This document shows positions 1 to 8,226 of a DNA stretch of 27,746 nucleotides, in pieces. The translations under genes were made by a program, and so were the position numbers. The notes under the pieces were generated by a model. That model did not search any database. It worked only from the letters and a program-made list of their open reading frames with translations, and was not told where the DNA came from. This DNA is from Rhodobacteraceae bacterium UBA1943 (GTDB taxonomy: Bacteria; Pseudomonadota; Alphaproteobacteria; Rhodobacterales; Rhodobacteraceae). Location: positions 1-27,746 of the forward strand of contig DDEX01000034.1 in NCBI GenBank assembly GCA_002336845.1. Direction: 5' to 3'. How positions within the stretch are numbered: the stretch's first letter is position 1; the number at the start of each line of letters is the position of its first letter.

Positions 1-185
1 TAAATCTTTCCCCCGAAGGGCACATTCGGTATTACTCCCAGTTTCCCGGGGCTATTCCGAAGCAAAGGGCACGTTCCCACGCGTTACTCACCCGTCCGCC
101 GCTAGGACCGAAGTCCTCGCTCGACTTGCATGTGTTAGGCCTGCCGCCAGCGTTCGTTCTGAGCCAGGATCAAACTCTCAAGTTG
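1..185 (-). rRNA. rrs: 16S ribosomal RNA, 5' end only
   Basis: The minus strand reads CAACTTGAGAGTTTGATC at its 5' end (about position 185), followed by CTGGCTCAGAACGAACGC, the universal start of bacterial 16S rRNA. The rest of the gene lies beyond the left edge. The helices near positions 20-130 and the sequence GGCGGCAGGCCTAACACATG are of the alphaproteobacterial type. The exact mature 5' end is estimated from the conserved start, so it may be off by a few bases. Confidence 0.97.
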
Positions 186-595
186 AAAGCGTATCTCTAC
201 GCTATCCTTGACGTCGAACCTTCGCACATCTGCTATACCCATCAAGGGCATAGTCTCTTACACTTCATGTGCCAAGTTACCGAAGTAACGTGACCCACAA
301 ACTGTGAAGCTGACACCTACATCATCGGTCCGCCCAGTTTCCCGAACTTCCCTAGTAGGCCGATATGCAAACAGTCAAACGCCGATGCGCCCAAACCGCC
401 CACATATCCCTTCTTCCATCATATTGTCAAAGAGCATGAGGACAAAACAAACCGAGGCGCTAATCTCTTAGCGTTCCCCGAACCGCCTTGCCTTCAGATA
501 TTTTCGGTGTTCCGCCTCAGCTTTCGCCGCTTCTTCCCACCGCCACCGTCGCTTCGTTTTCGCCTTTCAGCGTCTGTTCCGCTTCGGTGAGGGGG
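186..595 (-). other. rRNA operon leader with processing hairpins
   Basis: This stretch holds no credible gene. It is the transcribed leader of the rRNA operon, read on the minus strand. Several compact hairpins are visible: a 5-bp stem GCGTA/TACGC at 189-202, a GTTAC/GTAAC stem closed by a UUCG tetraloop at 276-289, a CTATGCCC/GGGTATAG stem with one G-U pair near 237-256, and a CGCTAA/TTAGCG stem at 458-473. Such structures are expected for RNase III processing and antitermination in rRNA leaders. The roles of individual hairpins are inferred. Confidence 0.7.
424..436 (-). promoter_or_regulatory. boxA-like antitermination site
   Basis: The minus strand reads TGCTCTTTGACAA, one base different from the boxA of E. 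coli rRNA leaders (TGCTCTTTAACAA). It lies about 240 nt upstream of the 16S 5' end, inside the leader. In rRNA operons boxA recruits NusB/NusE for antitermination. The call rests on sequence likeness and position. Confidence 0.7.
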
Positions 596-624
596 CTTTT
601 ACGGAGAGGGACGGGGAGCCGCAA
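596..624 (-). promoter_or_regulatory. Predicted rRNA operon promoter
   Basis: On the minus strand TTGCGG (619-624) and TAAAAG (596-601) are separated by exactly 17 nt. Upstream (about 630-680) is an A/T-rich run with GAAAAAAA and AAATAAAGAAA tracts, like an UP element. Immediately downstream of the -10 is a C-rich discriminator (CCCCCTC), typical of stringently controlled rRNA promoters. Other pairings in this region are possible; there is no transcript evidence. Confidence 0.5.
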
Positions 625-753
625 GAGGAAAAAAGCAGCCCGTCGCATTTTTTTCGCATTTCTTTATTTCCTCACAAAATCTGGGGGTTGTTCGATCCAT
701 AGCCACAAGGGGCGCTGCAGTCACGCAATATCCTTGCGGCGATGCGGCGTGAA

Positions 754-1359
754 TCAGGCAGTTTGTAACCTGCGCCTGCGCTGGGGGATCAGGCGAATGG
801 CCAGAAGCCCCACGACCAGCCCCAGATAGATCAGTGCCTCGGTGGTATAGACCTTGCCAATCATCAGGAAATGCACCGCCCCGGCCAGGATCGCCGGATA
901 GGCCATCCGGTGCAGACGGCGCCAGGCCTGCCCGCCTAAACGCCTGATCGATCCGTCGTTAGACGTAAGGGCCAGGGGCAACAGCATGAGGAACCCTGCG
1001 AAACCCACGATGATGTAGGGGCGCTTCACCAAGTCGCCAGCGATCTGCGGCCAGTAGAACCCCATGTCCAGCCCGATCCAGACCCCGAAATGCGCCAGGA
1101 TATAGAAGAAACCCAGCAAGCCCAGCGCGCGGCGGAATTTCAGCAACCGCAAACCAACCCGCATCAGCGGCGTCACCGCCAACGAGGCAATCAGGAATCG
1201 CAGCCCCCATTCGCCCAGCGGCCGCTCCAGCCCTTTCACCGGGTCCGGCCCGAGGCCACCGAAGAAGGCCGCATAAATCAACAAGCCTGCGGGAATCGCA
1301 CCGGCGAGGTAAACCACCCAGGTCGGCAGGCGGCGAAGCTGACGGTTGACCTGGTCCAT
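754..1359 (-). CDS. msrQ: MsrQ, heme membrane subunit of methionine sulfoxide reductase
   Basis: A polytopic inner-membrane protein of about 201 aa with roughly five to six membrane segments. It matches the ferric-reductase-like MsrQ (YedZ) family in length and in motifs such as the GLxRRALG-like segment after helix 2 and the WRRLHRMAYP segment with a conserved histidine. MsrQ binds heme and passes electrons from the respiratory chain to MsrP, which repairs oxidised methionine in periplasmic proteins. I chose the ATG at 1359, not the TTG one codon upstream, because the ATG overlaps the msrP TGA by one base, the usual arrangement for translational coupling. The pair is transcribed towards the rRNA operon. 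Confidence 0.93.
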   Translation of the reverse strand: MDQVNRQLRRLPTWVVYLAGAIPAGLLIYAAFFGGLGPDPVKGLERPLGEWGLRFLIASLAVTPLMRVGLRLLKFRRALGLLGFFYILAHFGVWIGLDMGFYWPQIAGDLVKRPYIIVGFAGFLMLLPLALTSNDGSIRRLGGQAWRRLHRMAYPAILAGAVHFLMIGKVYTTEALIYLGLVVGLLAIRLIPQRRRRLQTA

Positions 1360-2255
1360 CAATAATCCACCGTCAGATCCTGACCGGCATAAAGGCTGGC
1401 AACCGCATCCCCATAGCCGTTGAACATAAGCGTATCCTTGCGGCCCCCGAACAGGCCCGCGCCGATGGGCCGTTCAGTGGCCTGCGACCAGCGCGGATGA
1501 TCGACTTGCGGGTTCACATTGGCATAAAACCCGTATTCGTTCGATTGCAGCATGTTCCAGGTGGTCGGCGGCTGCTTGTCGGTCAGGGTGATCTTGACGA
1601 TGCTCTTGATCGACTTGAACCCGTATTTCCACGGCACAATCAGCCGCAGCGGGGCACCGTTCTGTTTCGGCATCGGCTGATCGTAAAGACCGGTTGCCAG
1701 AATGGTCAGCGGATGCATCGCCTCGTCCAGCCGCAACCCCTCGACATAGGGCCAAGGGAAAGAGCTGTCTCTCTGGCCCGGCATTTCCTCGGGGCGCAGC
1801 AGGGTTTCAAAGGCGACGTACTTCGCTGCCGGCTGCACTCCGACACGGTTCAGCAACCCGGCAAGCTCGAACCCATGCCACGGCACGATCATCGACCATG
1901 CCTCGACACAACGGAAACGATAGATGCGCTCTTCTATCGACTGCCCTTTCAGCACATCGGCAAGATCATACTTGCCAGGCTTGTCCACCAACCCGGCAAT
2001 CTCGACCGACCAGGGGTCGATCGTCAGTGCACCCGCATAGGCCGCAGGATCCTCCTTGCCCCAACCAAATTCGTAAAAGTTGTTATAGTGGGAGATGTCC
2101 TCCAGTGAGTTCGGCGGCTCGTCCACCGACCACTGGTTGCGCGCCATCGTGGGCGTGGCAATCAGGGCCCCCGCACCCGCCATCAACTGCCGCCGGTTAA
2201 GGAACATGGCCTTCGGGGTCACGTCCGACCAGTTAAACTTGCTCTTGAATGACAT
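1359..2255 (-). CDS. msrP: MsrP, periplasmic molybdopterin methionine sulfoxide reductase
   Basis: A 298-aa protein of the sulfite oxidase/YedY superfamily. The N-terminus carries a twin-arginine signal (NRRQLMAGAGAL, residues 20-31), so it is exported folded with its Mo cofactor. The Mo-ligating cysteine is in RFRCVEAWSM (Cys116), and the WKYGFKS segment near residue 225 is typical of the family. It reduces methionine sulfoxide in periplasmic proteins with electrons from MsrQ. A longer reading frame runs upstream, but the ATG at 2255 is preceded by GGGAG six bases away and gives the normal family length. It is divergent from the aldolase gene at 2373 across about 117 bp. Confidence 0.94.
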   Translation of the reverse strand: MSFKSKFNWSDVTPKAMFLNRRQLMAGAGALIATPTMARNQWSVDEPPNSLEDISHYNNFYEFGWGKEDPAAYAGALTIDPWSVEIAGLVDKPGKYDLADVLKGQSIEERIYRFRCVEAWSMIVPWHGFELAGLLNRVGVQPAAKYVAFETLLRPEEMPGQRDSSFPWPYVEGLRLDEAMHPLTILATGLYDQPMPKQNGAPLRLIVPWKYGFKSIKSIVKITLTDKQPPTTWNMLQSNEYGFYANVNPQVDHPRWSQATERPIGAGLFGGRKDTLMFNGYGDAVASLYAGQDLTVDY

Positions 2256-2372
2256 CGCGCGCTCCCGCATTTCCCCCGAAAAGATGGGCCGGTTCCGACA
2301 AAAGGCAAAACAAACCACCTCACATTCGCGGCACGGCATTGTAACACAAAGGTGCATAGTCAGGAGATACCG

Positions 2373-3134
2373 ATGCCCGCCCCGAAAAACCCGTTGAAAC
2401 AGGCGCTGCGCGAGGGCCGGGTGCAGACCGGCATCTGGGTGAACCTTGCCAGCCCAATTGCCGTCGATTTGCTGGCGGGGGCCGGATTCGATTGGCTGTT
2501 GCTTGACGGGGAACACGGCCCGAATACGATTCTTACCCTGCTGACACAGGCGCAGGTGATCGGCCCGCGCTGCAGCGTGGTTGTGCGGCCGCCGGTGGGC
2601 GAGGTCTGGATGATCAAGCAGATCCTCGACCTGGGGGTGCAGAATGTGCTGGTGCCAATGGTGGACAGCGTAGAGCAGGCGCGGGAAATGGCCCGGGCCA
2701 TGCGCTATCCGCCGAACGGAGTGCGGGGCCTTGGCGCCTCGGTCGCGCGGGCGGCGGATTATGGACGGACTGCCGCATACATGGCCAATGCCGATGACGA
2801 GGTTTGCCTGATCCTTCAGGTCGAAAGCCGCGCCGGTCTGGCGGCGCTGCCCGGCATTCTTGCGGTGGAAGGCGTGGACGCGGTGTTCATAGGGCCATCC
2901 GATCTTGCCGCCGACATGGGGTTTCGCGGCGACACCACGCACCCCGAGGTTTTGCGAGCCATAGAAGCGGCGATTGCCCAGATCACCGCCAGCGGCAAGG
3001 CGGCGGGCATCCTGACCTTTGACGAGGCACTGGCCCGCCACTATCGCGACCTGGGCGTGACCTTTCTTGGCGTTGGCAGCGATGTGAACCTTTTGATGCG
3101 GGCGGCGGGCAGCTTGGCGGAACGATCCCGCTAA
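2373..3134 (+). CDS. HpcH/HpaI family class II aldolase
   Basis: A 253-aa metal-dependent pyruvate aldolase of the HpaI/GarL type. Visible family features are the catalytic histidine in LLLDGEHGP (His48), the pyruvate-binding arginine in VVVRPPVGE (Arg72), and the metal ligands Glu151 (QVESRAG) and Asp177 (GPSDLAADMG). Such enzymes cleave 4-hydroxy-2-oxo acids to pyruvate and an aldehyde. Substrate choice (hydroxyoxoheptanedioate, keto-deoxyglucarate or another) cannot be read here. The ATG at 2373 has GGAG six bases upstream and is preferred to an in-frame GTG at 2352. Its stop overlaps the convergent hyuB stop by 4 bp. It may process a product of the adjacent catabolic operon, but it is not co-transcribed with it and has no copy of the operator seen at 11427 and 19218. 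Confidence 0.88.
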   Translation: MPAPKNPLKQALREGRVQTGIWVNLASPIAVDLLAGAGFDWLLLDGEHGPNTILTLLTQAQVIGPRCSVVVRPPVGEVWMIKQILDLGVQNVLVPMVDSVEQAREMARAMRYPPNGVRGLGASVARAADYGRTAAYMANADDEVCLILQVESRAGLAALPGILAVEGVDAVFIGPSDLAADMGFRGDTTHPEVLRAIEAAIAQITASGKAAGILTFDEALARHYRDLGVTFLGVGSDVNLLMRAAGSLAERSR

Positions 3135-4810
3135 AACCGCCCGAACAGCCTGCGCGCCTCCTCCGCCGAATAGCGGCCAAGGCGCACGTCTTCGGCAACC
3201 AGCGCGGGGTCTCGCGCCGCCGGATCGCCATAGCCCCCGCCGCCGGGCGTACGCACCCGCACCCGGTCACCCGGCTGCAACGCAATATCCTGCGCCTTGG
3301 ACAGATGCGGCGGCACCCAGACTTCGCCGCCACGATGCACCTCAACCCGGTTCACCGCACCATCCTTGCCGCCCAGCACGCCTTGAGGGCCGACCCGGCC
3401 ATGGTCCATCACGAAACTGGCGCGCGCATGGCCGCGCAGCAACTCGATCTCGTAATCCAGGCCAAAGCCGCCCCTGTGCTGCCCTGCTCCGCCCGACCCC
3501 TCGTGCAGGGCATAACGGCGGTAAAGCACCGGAAAGGTCTGCTCCATGATTTCCACGGGCGGAGCTTTTGAAATGCCGATGGTCGAACAGCCATTCGACA
3601 ACCCATCATGACCCGCATTGCCGCCATAGCCACCGCCAGAAATCTGATACATGACGAAATCGCGGCCTCGCTCCGGGTCATGCCCGCCCAGACCGAAATT
3701 GCCGCTGGTGCCCGCGGGCGCCGCCGTCACACGGTCGGGGAACACCTGCACAAGTGCTGCAAAGACCGCCTCGGCGATACGTTGGCTGACCTCGGCCGCA
3801 CAGCCCGAGACGGGGCGGGGATAACGGGCATCAAGAAAGGTGCCTTCGATCCCGGTGACCAGCAGCGGCTCAAACGCCCCGGCCGAAATCGGCACATCGG
3901 GGAACACATGGCGCACCGCCAGATAGACGGCCGAAAGCGTCGTTGCTCGCACCGAATTCATCGGCCCCATGCAGGGCGGCGAGGAACCAGCAAAGTCGAA
4001 CACCACATCCGCCCCCTGCCGCCGCAGGGTCAGGGCGATGGTCAGGGGTTCATTCACCACCCCATCGCTGTCCACGATGGCGGTGGCGCGAACCGGCGTT
4101 TCCGGCACATCGGCCATAACCGCCCGCATCTGCCGCGCCGCCAGCTTGCGCATCTCGGCAATCGCCTCGGCCACCGTGGCATCGCCATAGCGGTCCATCA
4201 GGCCCGCAAGCCGCTCTGCCCCGACCAAAAGCGCGCTGGCCTGCGCCTTCACATCGCCGATGCGCTGTTCGCTGACGCGGATGTTGCAACAGATGATCTG
4301 CCAGATCTCGCGGTCCATCTCGCCGCGCTTGAACAGCTTGACGGGTGGCAAGCGCAGCCCCTCTTGCTCCGCACTGATCGCACTGGCCGAGAACCCGCCC
4401 GGCACAGCCCCCCCGGTATCCGGCCAATGCCCGGTGTTCGACAGCCAACAGACCAGTTCGCCCCCCCGATAAAATGGCATGGCAAAGCGCACATCCATCA
4501 GATGCGTGCCGCCCAGATAGGGGTCGTTCACGATATAGATGTCGCCCGGCTCAGGCGTTGCCGTTTCGCCAGACCGGATACGCTCGATCAGCGTTCGCGT
4601 CGAAAACTGCATGACGCCGACGAACACCGGCAGTCCTTTCGAGCCTTGCGCGATCAGGCTGCCATCCTTGGCGGAATAAATCCCATCCGAACGGTCATCC
4701 GCCTCGGCGATCACCGGGGAAAAGGCGGCGCGCGAAAAGGTCAGGTCCATCTCGTCACAGACCTGCTGCAAGCCGGCCTGAATCACCGCCAGAGTCACCG
4801 GATCAAGCAT
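3131..4810 (-). CDS. hyuB: HyuB, hydantoinase/oxoprolinase subunit B
   Basis: A 559-aa protein of the hydantoinase B family (subunit of N-methylhydantoinase, 5-oxoprolinase-like and caprolactamase-like enzymes). Typical segments are DIYIVNDPYLGGTHLMDV near residues 90-108, a GGGYGGNAGHDG glycine-rich motif around residue 390, and the C-terminal RVRTPGGGGYGDP. With HyuA it hydrolyses a cyclic amide (lactam, hydantoin or imide) at the expense of ATP. I start it at the ATG at 4810, which has GAGGTGG a few bases upstream and lies inside the end of hyuA; a TTG at 4825 is possible. It is the last gene of the operon that starts with the binding protein at 11383. Confidence 0.9.
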   Translation of the reverse strand: MLDPVTLAVIQAGLQQVCDEMDLTFSRAAFSPVIAEADDRSDGIYSAKDGSLIAQGSKGLPVFVGVMQFSTRTLIERIRSGETATPEPGDIYIVNDPYLGGTHLMDVRFAMPFYRGGELVCWLSNTGHWPDTGGAVPGGFSASAISAEQEGLRLPPVKLFKRGEMDREIWQIICCNIRVSEQRIGDVKAQASALLVGAERLAGLMDRYGDATVAEAIAEMRKLAARQMRAVMADVPETPVRATAIVDSDGVVNEPLTIALTLRRQGADVVFDFAGSSPPCMGPMNSVRATTLSAVYLAVRHVFPDVPISAGAFEPLLVTGIEGTFLDARYPRPVSGCAAEVSQRIAEAVFAALVQVFPDRVTAAPAGTSGNFGLGGHDPERGRDFVMYQISGGGYGGNAGHDGLSNGCSTIGISKAPPVEIMEQTFPVLYRRYALHEGSGGAGQHRGGFGLDYEIELLRGHARASFVMDHGRVGPQGVLGGKDGAVNRVEVHRGGEVWVPPHLSKAQDIALQPGDRVRVRTPGGGGYGDPAARDPALVAEDVRLGRYSAEEARRLFGRF

Positions 4811-6824
4811 TGCCCACCTCGACAATCAGGTTTCCGTCCAGATCCGAGGTCACCCGGCAGCCCGGTTCGACCACCACCGTCGTATCCATCTGCTCGATGA
4901 TTACAGGGCCGGTCAGGTTCAGCGCCAAGGGCAGGTGGTCGCGCCAGTAAACCGGGGTATCGACCCAACCGCCGAACCAGACGTTGCGGGTTTCCGCAGG
5001 TTGGGCCACGGGCAAACGCCCGCCCGGCTCGATCAGGCGCGACAGGTCCAGCTCTGGCCGCTCGCCGATGACCGAGCAATTCAGATTCACCAGATTGGCG
5101 CGGATATCCGGCAGATCGACCTTGAAGCGCGCCCAATAGGCGGCCTCGAACGCAGCCTGCATCACCTCGCGGCTGACCTCCGGTCCCGGAAGGGCAATGC
5201 GCAGAAGGTGAGTCTGCCCCACAAACTGCATGTCGGCGGAAAACTCGGCCCGCACCTGCGCCAGGGCGAGTTTTTCGGCCCCGATCAGCCGCCGCCCCTC
5301 GGCCTCTTGCCCCGCCAGAACCGCATGAACCTCGGCCATGTCCACTGCATCCAATGGCCGGTTCAGCGTGCGCACGAAATCATGCCGCAGATCGGCCACC
5401 ACGCAGCCCAGCGCATTGGTCAGGCCGGGGCGGGCGGGCACCAGCACGCGCGGCACCGCAAGTTCCCGCGCCAGCGCAACCGCGTGCAGCGGCCCCGCCC
5501 CGCCAAAGGCGAACAGCGCAAAGTCGCGCGGGTCGGCACCCATGCTGATAGAAACCATGCGGATCGCGCCAGCCATATGGGTGTTGGCAATCCGCACCAC
5601 CGCCTCGGCCGCCTGTTCGACCGAAAGGCCAAGGGGCCGGGCGATCTGCGCCTCCATCGCCGCGCGTGCCGCCTCGGCTGCCTGGCCAAAGCGATGGGCA
5701 GGCAGCCGACCCAAAAGCAGGTTGGCATCGGAAATCGTCACCCGCTCACCGCCACGCCCATAGCAGACCGGACCCGGGTAAGACCCTGCCGATTCCGGCC
5801 CCACCCGCAGCATTCCTCCGGCATCAACCCGCGCGATGCTGCCCCCTCCCGCGCCCACGGTGCGCACATCGACCATGGGCACATGGATCGGCATGGCATA
5901 TTCCACCTCGATCTCATTGCTGACCGGGGCCACCCCTGCCTTGATCATCGCCACATCCGTGCTGGTGCCGCCCATGTCATAGGTCAGAAGGTTCGCCATC
6001 CCGGCCCGCCGCCCGGTGGCGACGGCCGCCATCACACCGCTGGCCGGGCCGGACATGACCGTCTTCACCGCCTCGCGCGCCACCTTGTCCGCCGCAACCA
6101 TGCCGCCATTGCCGTTCATCACCAGCAAATCGCGCCCATAGCCCTTGGCCTTCAGCCCATGCGCCAACCGCGCGACATAGCGTTCCAGCAAGGGCTGCAC
6201 GCTGGCATTGACCGCCGCGGTGACCCCCCGCTCGAACTCTCGGCTTTCCGACAGCAGGGAATGGCCGGTGGTGATATAGCCATTAGGCCACAGACCCGCC
6301 GCGATCTCTGCCGCGCGCAGTTCATGCACGGGGTTGGCATAGGCGTGCAGGAAATGGATCACCAGACTTTCGCAACCCTGATCCAGCAACCGACGCACCG
6401 CATCCGCCACCGCCACTTCGTCCAGAGCGGTGATCACCCGGCCCCGCGCATCCATCCGCTCTGGCACCTCCAGCCGCAGGTCGCGCGGGATCACCGGCAC
6501 GAAGGTTCCGGTCATGCCATAAGCCTGTGGGCGGGTGCGGCGGCCCAGTTCCAGCACATCGCGGAACCCTTGGGTCGTGATCAGGCCAGTGCGGCACAGC
6601 TTGCGCTCCAGCACCGCGTTTGTCGTGGTGGTGGTGCCATGCACGATCAAGTCCATATCGGCCAGATCGGCCCCGGCCTCGGTGAATGCCGCCAGCACAC
6701 CGCCCGATTGGTCGGGCAGGCTGGTCGGCACCTTGGCCAGTCGCACCGCCCCGGTTGCCGGATCAAGGATCACCAGATCGGTGAAGGTTCCGCCCACATC
6801 GACACCCGCCACCAACCCGGTCAT
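4803..6824 (-). CDS. hyuA: HyuA, ATP-binding hydantoinase/oxoprolinase subunit A
   Basis: A 673-aa protein of the hydantoinase A family, an ASKHA-type ATPase. The N-terminal phosphate loop DVGGTFTD (9-16) is intact, followed by VHGTTTTTNAVLE (61-73), MSGPASG, DMGGTSTD and GAGGGSIARVD in the usual order, and GGAGPLHAVALARE in the C-terminal half. The subunit phosphorylates or activates the amide carbonyl so that HyuB can complete ring opening, as known for 5-oxoprolinase and caprolactamase relatives. Its ATG directly follows the livF TGA with no gap, which ties ring opening to the importer. The ring system opened is unknown; a lactam is favoured because operon B encodes lactam-forming and ring-reducing enzymes. 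Confidence 0.92.
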   Translation of the reverse strand: MTGLVAGVDVGGTFTDLVILDPATGAVRLAKVPTSLPDQSGGVLAAFTEAGADLADMDLIVHGTTTTTNAVLERKLCRTGLITTQGFRDVLELGRRTRPQAYGMTGTFVPVIPRDLRLEVPERMDARGRVITALDEVAVADAVRRLLDQGCESLVIHFLHAYANPVHELRAAEIAAGLWPNGYITTGHSLLSESREFERGVTAAVNASVQPLLERYVARLAHGLKAKGYGRDLLVMNGNGGMVAADKVAREAVKTVMSGPASGVMAAVATGRRAGMANLLTYDMGGTSTDVAMIKAGVAPVSNEIEVEYAMPIHVPMVDVRTVGAGGGSIARVDAGGMLRVGPESAGSYPGPVCYGRGGERVTISDANLLLGRLPAHRFGQAAEAARAAMEAQIARPLGLSVEQAAEAVVRIANTHMAGAIRMVSISMGADPRDFALFAFGGAGPLHAVALARELAVPRVLVPARPGLTNALGCVVADLRHDFVRTLNRPLDAVDMAEVHAVLAGQEAEGRRLIGAEKLALAQVRAEFSADMQFVGQTHLLRIALPGPEVSREVMQAAFEAAYWARFKVDLPDIRANLVNLNCSVIGERPELDLSRLIEPGGRLPVAQPAETRNVWFGGWVDTPVYWRDHLPLALNLTGPVIIEQMDTTVVVEPGCRVTSDLDGNLIVEVGNA

Positions 6825-7517
6825 TCACACCCCCACATAGGCCGCAAACTGCGGCGCATCGGCCCGCAAATCCGCCACCGCAAGTACCTCGGCCACCCGG
6901 CCATGATCCATGAAGGCCACACGGTCGGCCATTTGCAGCACCGCCTCGACCCGTTGTTCCACCAGAACTGTCGCCACGCCGGTGGCCTTTAGCCCCATCA
7001 CCACATCCCGGATCGCCGCGATCATGGAGGGTTGCAGCCCCTCGGTCGGCTCATCCAGCAACAGCACCTTGGGCTCCATGCATAGGGCGCGGGCGATTGC
7101 CAGCATCTGCTGCTCGCCTCCCGACAGGGTTTGCGACACCTGCCCCAGCCGCTCTCGTAACCGGGGAAACAGGTCCAGCACCCGCTCGCGCACCGCGCGG
7201 CCCCGGTGCCGGGTCATCAGCCCGATCTCCAGATTCTCGGCCACGGTCAGCGGCCCGAACAGCCGACGCCCCTGCGGCACCAGTGCGATGCCATGGCGTG
7301 GCACCTCATGCGCGGGCAGGTCCGACAAGTCGTCTCCGTCCAGCATGAACCGCCCCTGCCGCGCCACCAGCCCCATGATCGCCCGCATCAGCGTGGTCTT
7401 GCCCACGCCGTTCCTGCCCATGATGCAGGTCACCTCGCCACCCCGCGCCTCCAGCGCTACATCGCGCAGCACGGTCACGGCGCCATAGCTGGCCGAAACC
7501 CCCTCAAGCCGCAGCAT
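6825..7517 (-). CDS. livF: LivF-type ABC transporter ATPase
   Basis: A 230-aa cytoplasmic ATPase of a branched-chain amino acid (HAAT) type importer. Walker A is GRNGVGKTT (residues 34-42), the signature is LSGGEQQ and Walker B is VLLLDEP, followed by TEGLQP as in LivF proteins. The C-terminal VEQRVEAVLQMADRV is also typical. It overlaps livG by 14 nt and abuts hyuA, so it lies in the middle of one transcription unit. Importers of this type carry amino acids, urea, amides and aromatic or heterocyclic acids, so the family name does not fix the substrate. Confidence 0.94.
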   Translation of the reverse strand: MLRLEGVSASYGAVTVLRDVALEARGGEVTCIMGRNGVGKTTLMRAIMGLVARQGRFMLDGDDLSDLPAHEVPRHGIALVPQGRRLFGPLTVAENLEIGLMTRHRGRAVRERVLDLFPRLRERLGQVSQTLSGGEQQMLAIARALCMEPKVLLLDEPTEGLQPSMIAAIRDVVMGLKATGVATVLVEQRVEAVLQMADRVAFMDHGRVAEVLAVADLRADAPQFAAYVGV

Positions 7518-8226
7518 CGCCGGTTCCCAGATAGGCGGCCTGCACCGCCGGATTGGCCCGAATTTCGGCGGGCGTCCCCTGTGCCAGCACCTGACCGAAG
7601 TTGAGGACGGTAATCCGCTGGGCCAGATCCATCACCACCTCCATGTTATGCTCGATCATCAGCACGGTGGTTTCCGACACCAGCCCGCGCACCAGCGCGA
7701 CGAACCCGTCAATCTCACCCGCGGCCAATCCTTGTGTCGGCTCATCCAGAATCAGGACGCGGGGTTTTAGCGCCAGCCCCATCGCCAGCTCCAACAGCCG
7801 CTGATGGCCATAGGACAGTGTTCCCGCCTCCTGGCTAACCAGAGACTCCATCCCCACCCTGCCCAGCGCCTCCGCCACCCCGGCCCGCAAGTCGCGCGCA
7901 CCCTGCGACTGGACCGCCAGCGCCACATTGTCGAACACCGACAGGCGCGGATAGATCGAGGTGATCTGGAAGGTATAGGCGATGCCCTTCCGCACCCGGG
8001 CATGGGCAGGCAACGCGGTAATGTCCTCTTCGCCCAGCTCGATCCGCCCGGCATCCGGAGCAATCCGCCCCGAAAGCAGACTGACAAAGGTGGTCTTGCC
8101 CGCCCCGTTCGGTCCGATCAGCGCATGAATCTCCCCCGCCCGCAGAGCGAAATCCACGCCGTCCACCGCCTTCAGCCCACCAAATGCCTTGGCCAGCCCT
8201 GTTGCCTGCAAGATCACGGCAGCCAT
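7504..8226 (-). CDS. livG: LivG-type ABC transporter ATPase
   Basis: A 240-aa ATPase paired with LivF. Walker A GPNGAGKTT lies at residues 38-46, Walker B is VLILDEP, and the signature is the LSYGHQRLLELA variant characteristic of LivG instead of LSGGQ. MIEHNME and FGQVLAQGTP near the C-terminus also match. The ATG at 8226 is preceded by AGGTGG; an in-frame GTG at 8235 lacks such a site. The start overlaps the end of livM. Confidence 0.94.
   Translation of the reverse strand: MAAVILQATGLAKAFGGLKAVDGVDFALRAGEIHALIGPNGAGKTTFVSLLSGRIAPDAGRIELGEEDITALPAHARVRKGIAYTFQITSIYPRLSVFDNVALAVQSQGARDLRAGVAEALGRVGMESLVSQEAGTLSYGHQRLLELAMGLALKPRVLILDEPTQGLAAGEIDGFVALVRGLVSETTVLMIEHNMEVVMDLAQRITVLNFGQVLAQGTPAEIRANPAVQAAYLGTGDAAA

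Noticed and set aside
488..829. Open frame of 113 aa on the plus strand
   Set aside because: It lies opposite the rRNA promoter region and runs into msrQ on the other strand; its composition is low-complexity and it has no ribosome-binding site.
2352..2372. Upstream GTG start for the aldolase
   Set aside because: The ATG at 2373 has GGAG at ideal spacing; the GTG would place this site inside the coding sequence.
3131..6824. 5-oxoprolinase or acetone carboxylase as the function of the HyuAB pair
   Set aside because: Acetone carboxylase needs a third subunit, not seen here; 5-oxoprolinase cannot be excluded by motif, but the coupled importer and the neighbouring operon favour another cyclic amide.
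4935..6992. Very long plus-strand open frame (685 aa) opposite hyuA
   Set aside because: It is rich in His, Arg, Gln and Pro with no domain sense, the usual shadow of a GC-rich gene; hyuA on the minus strand has full family motifs.
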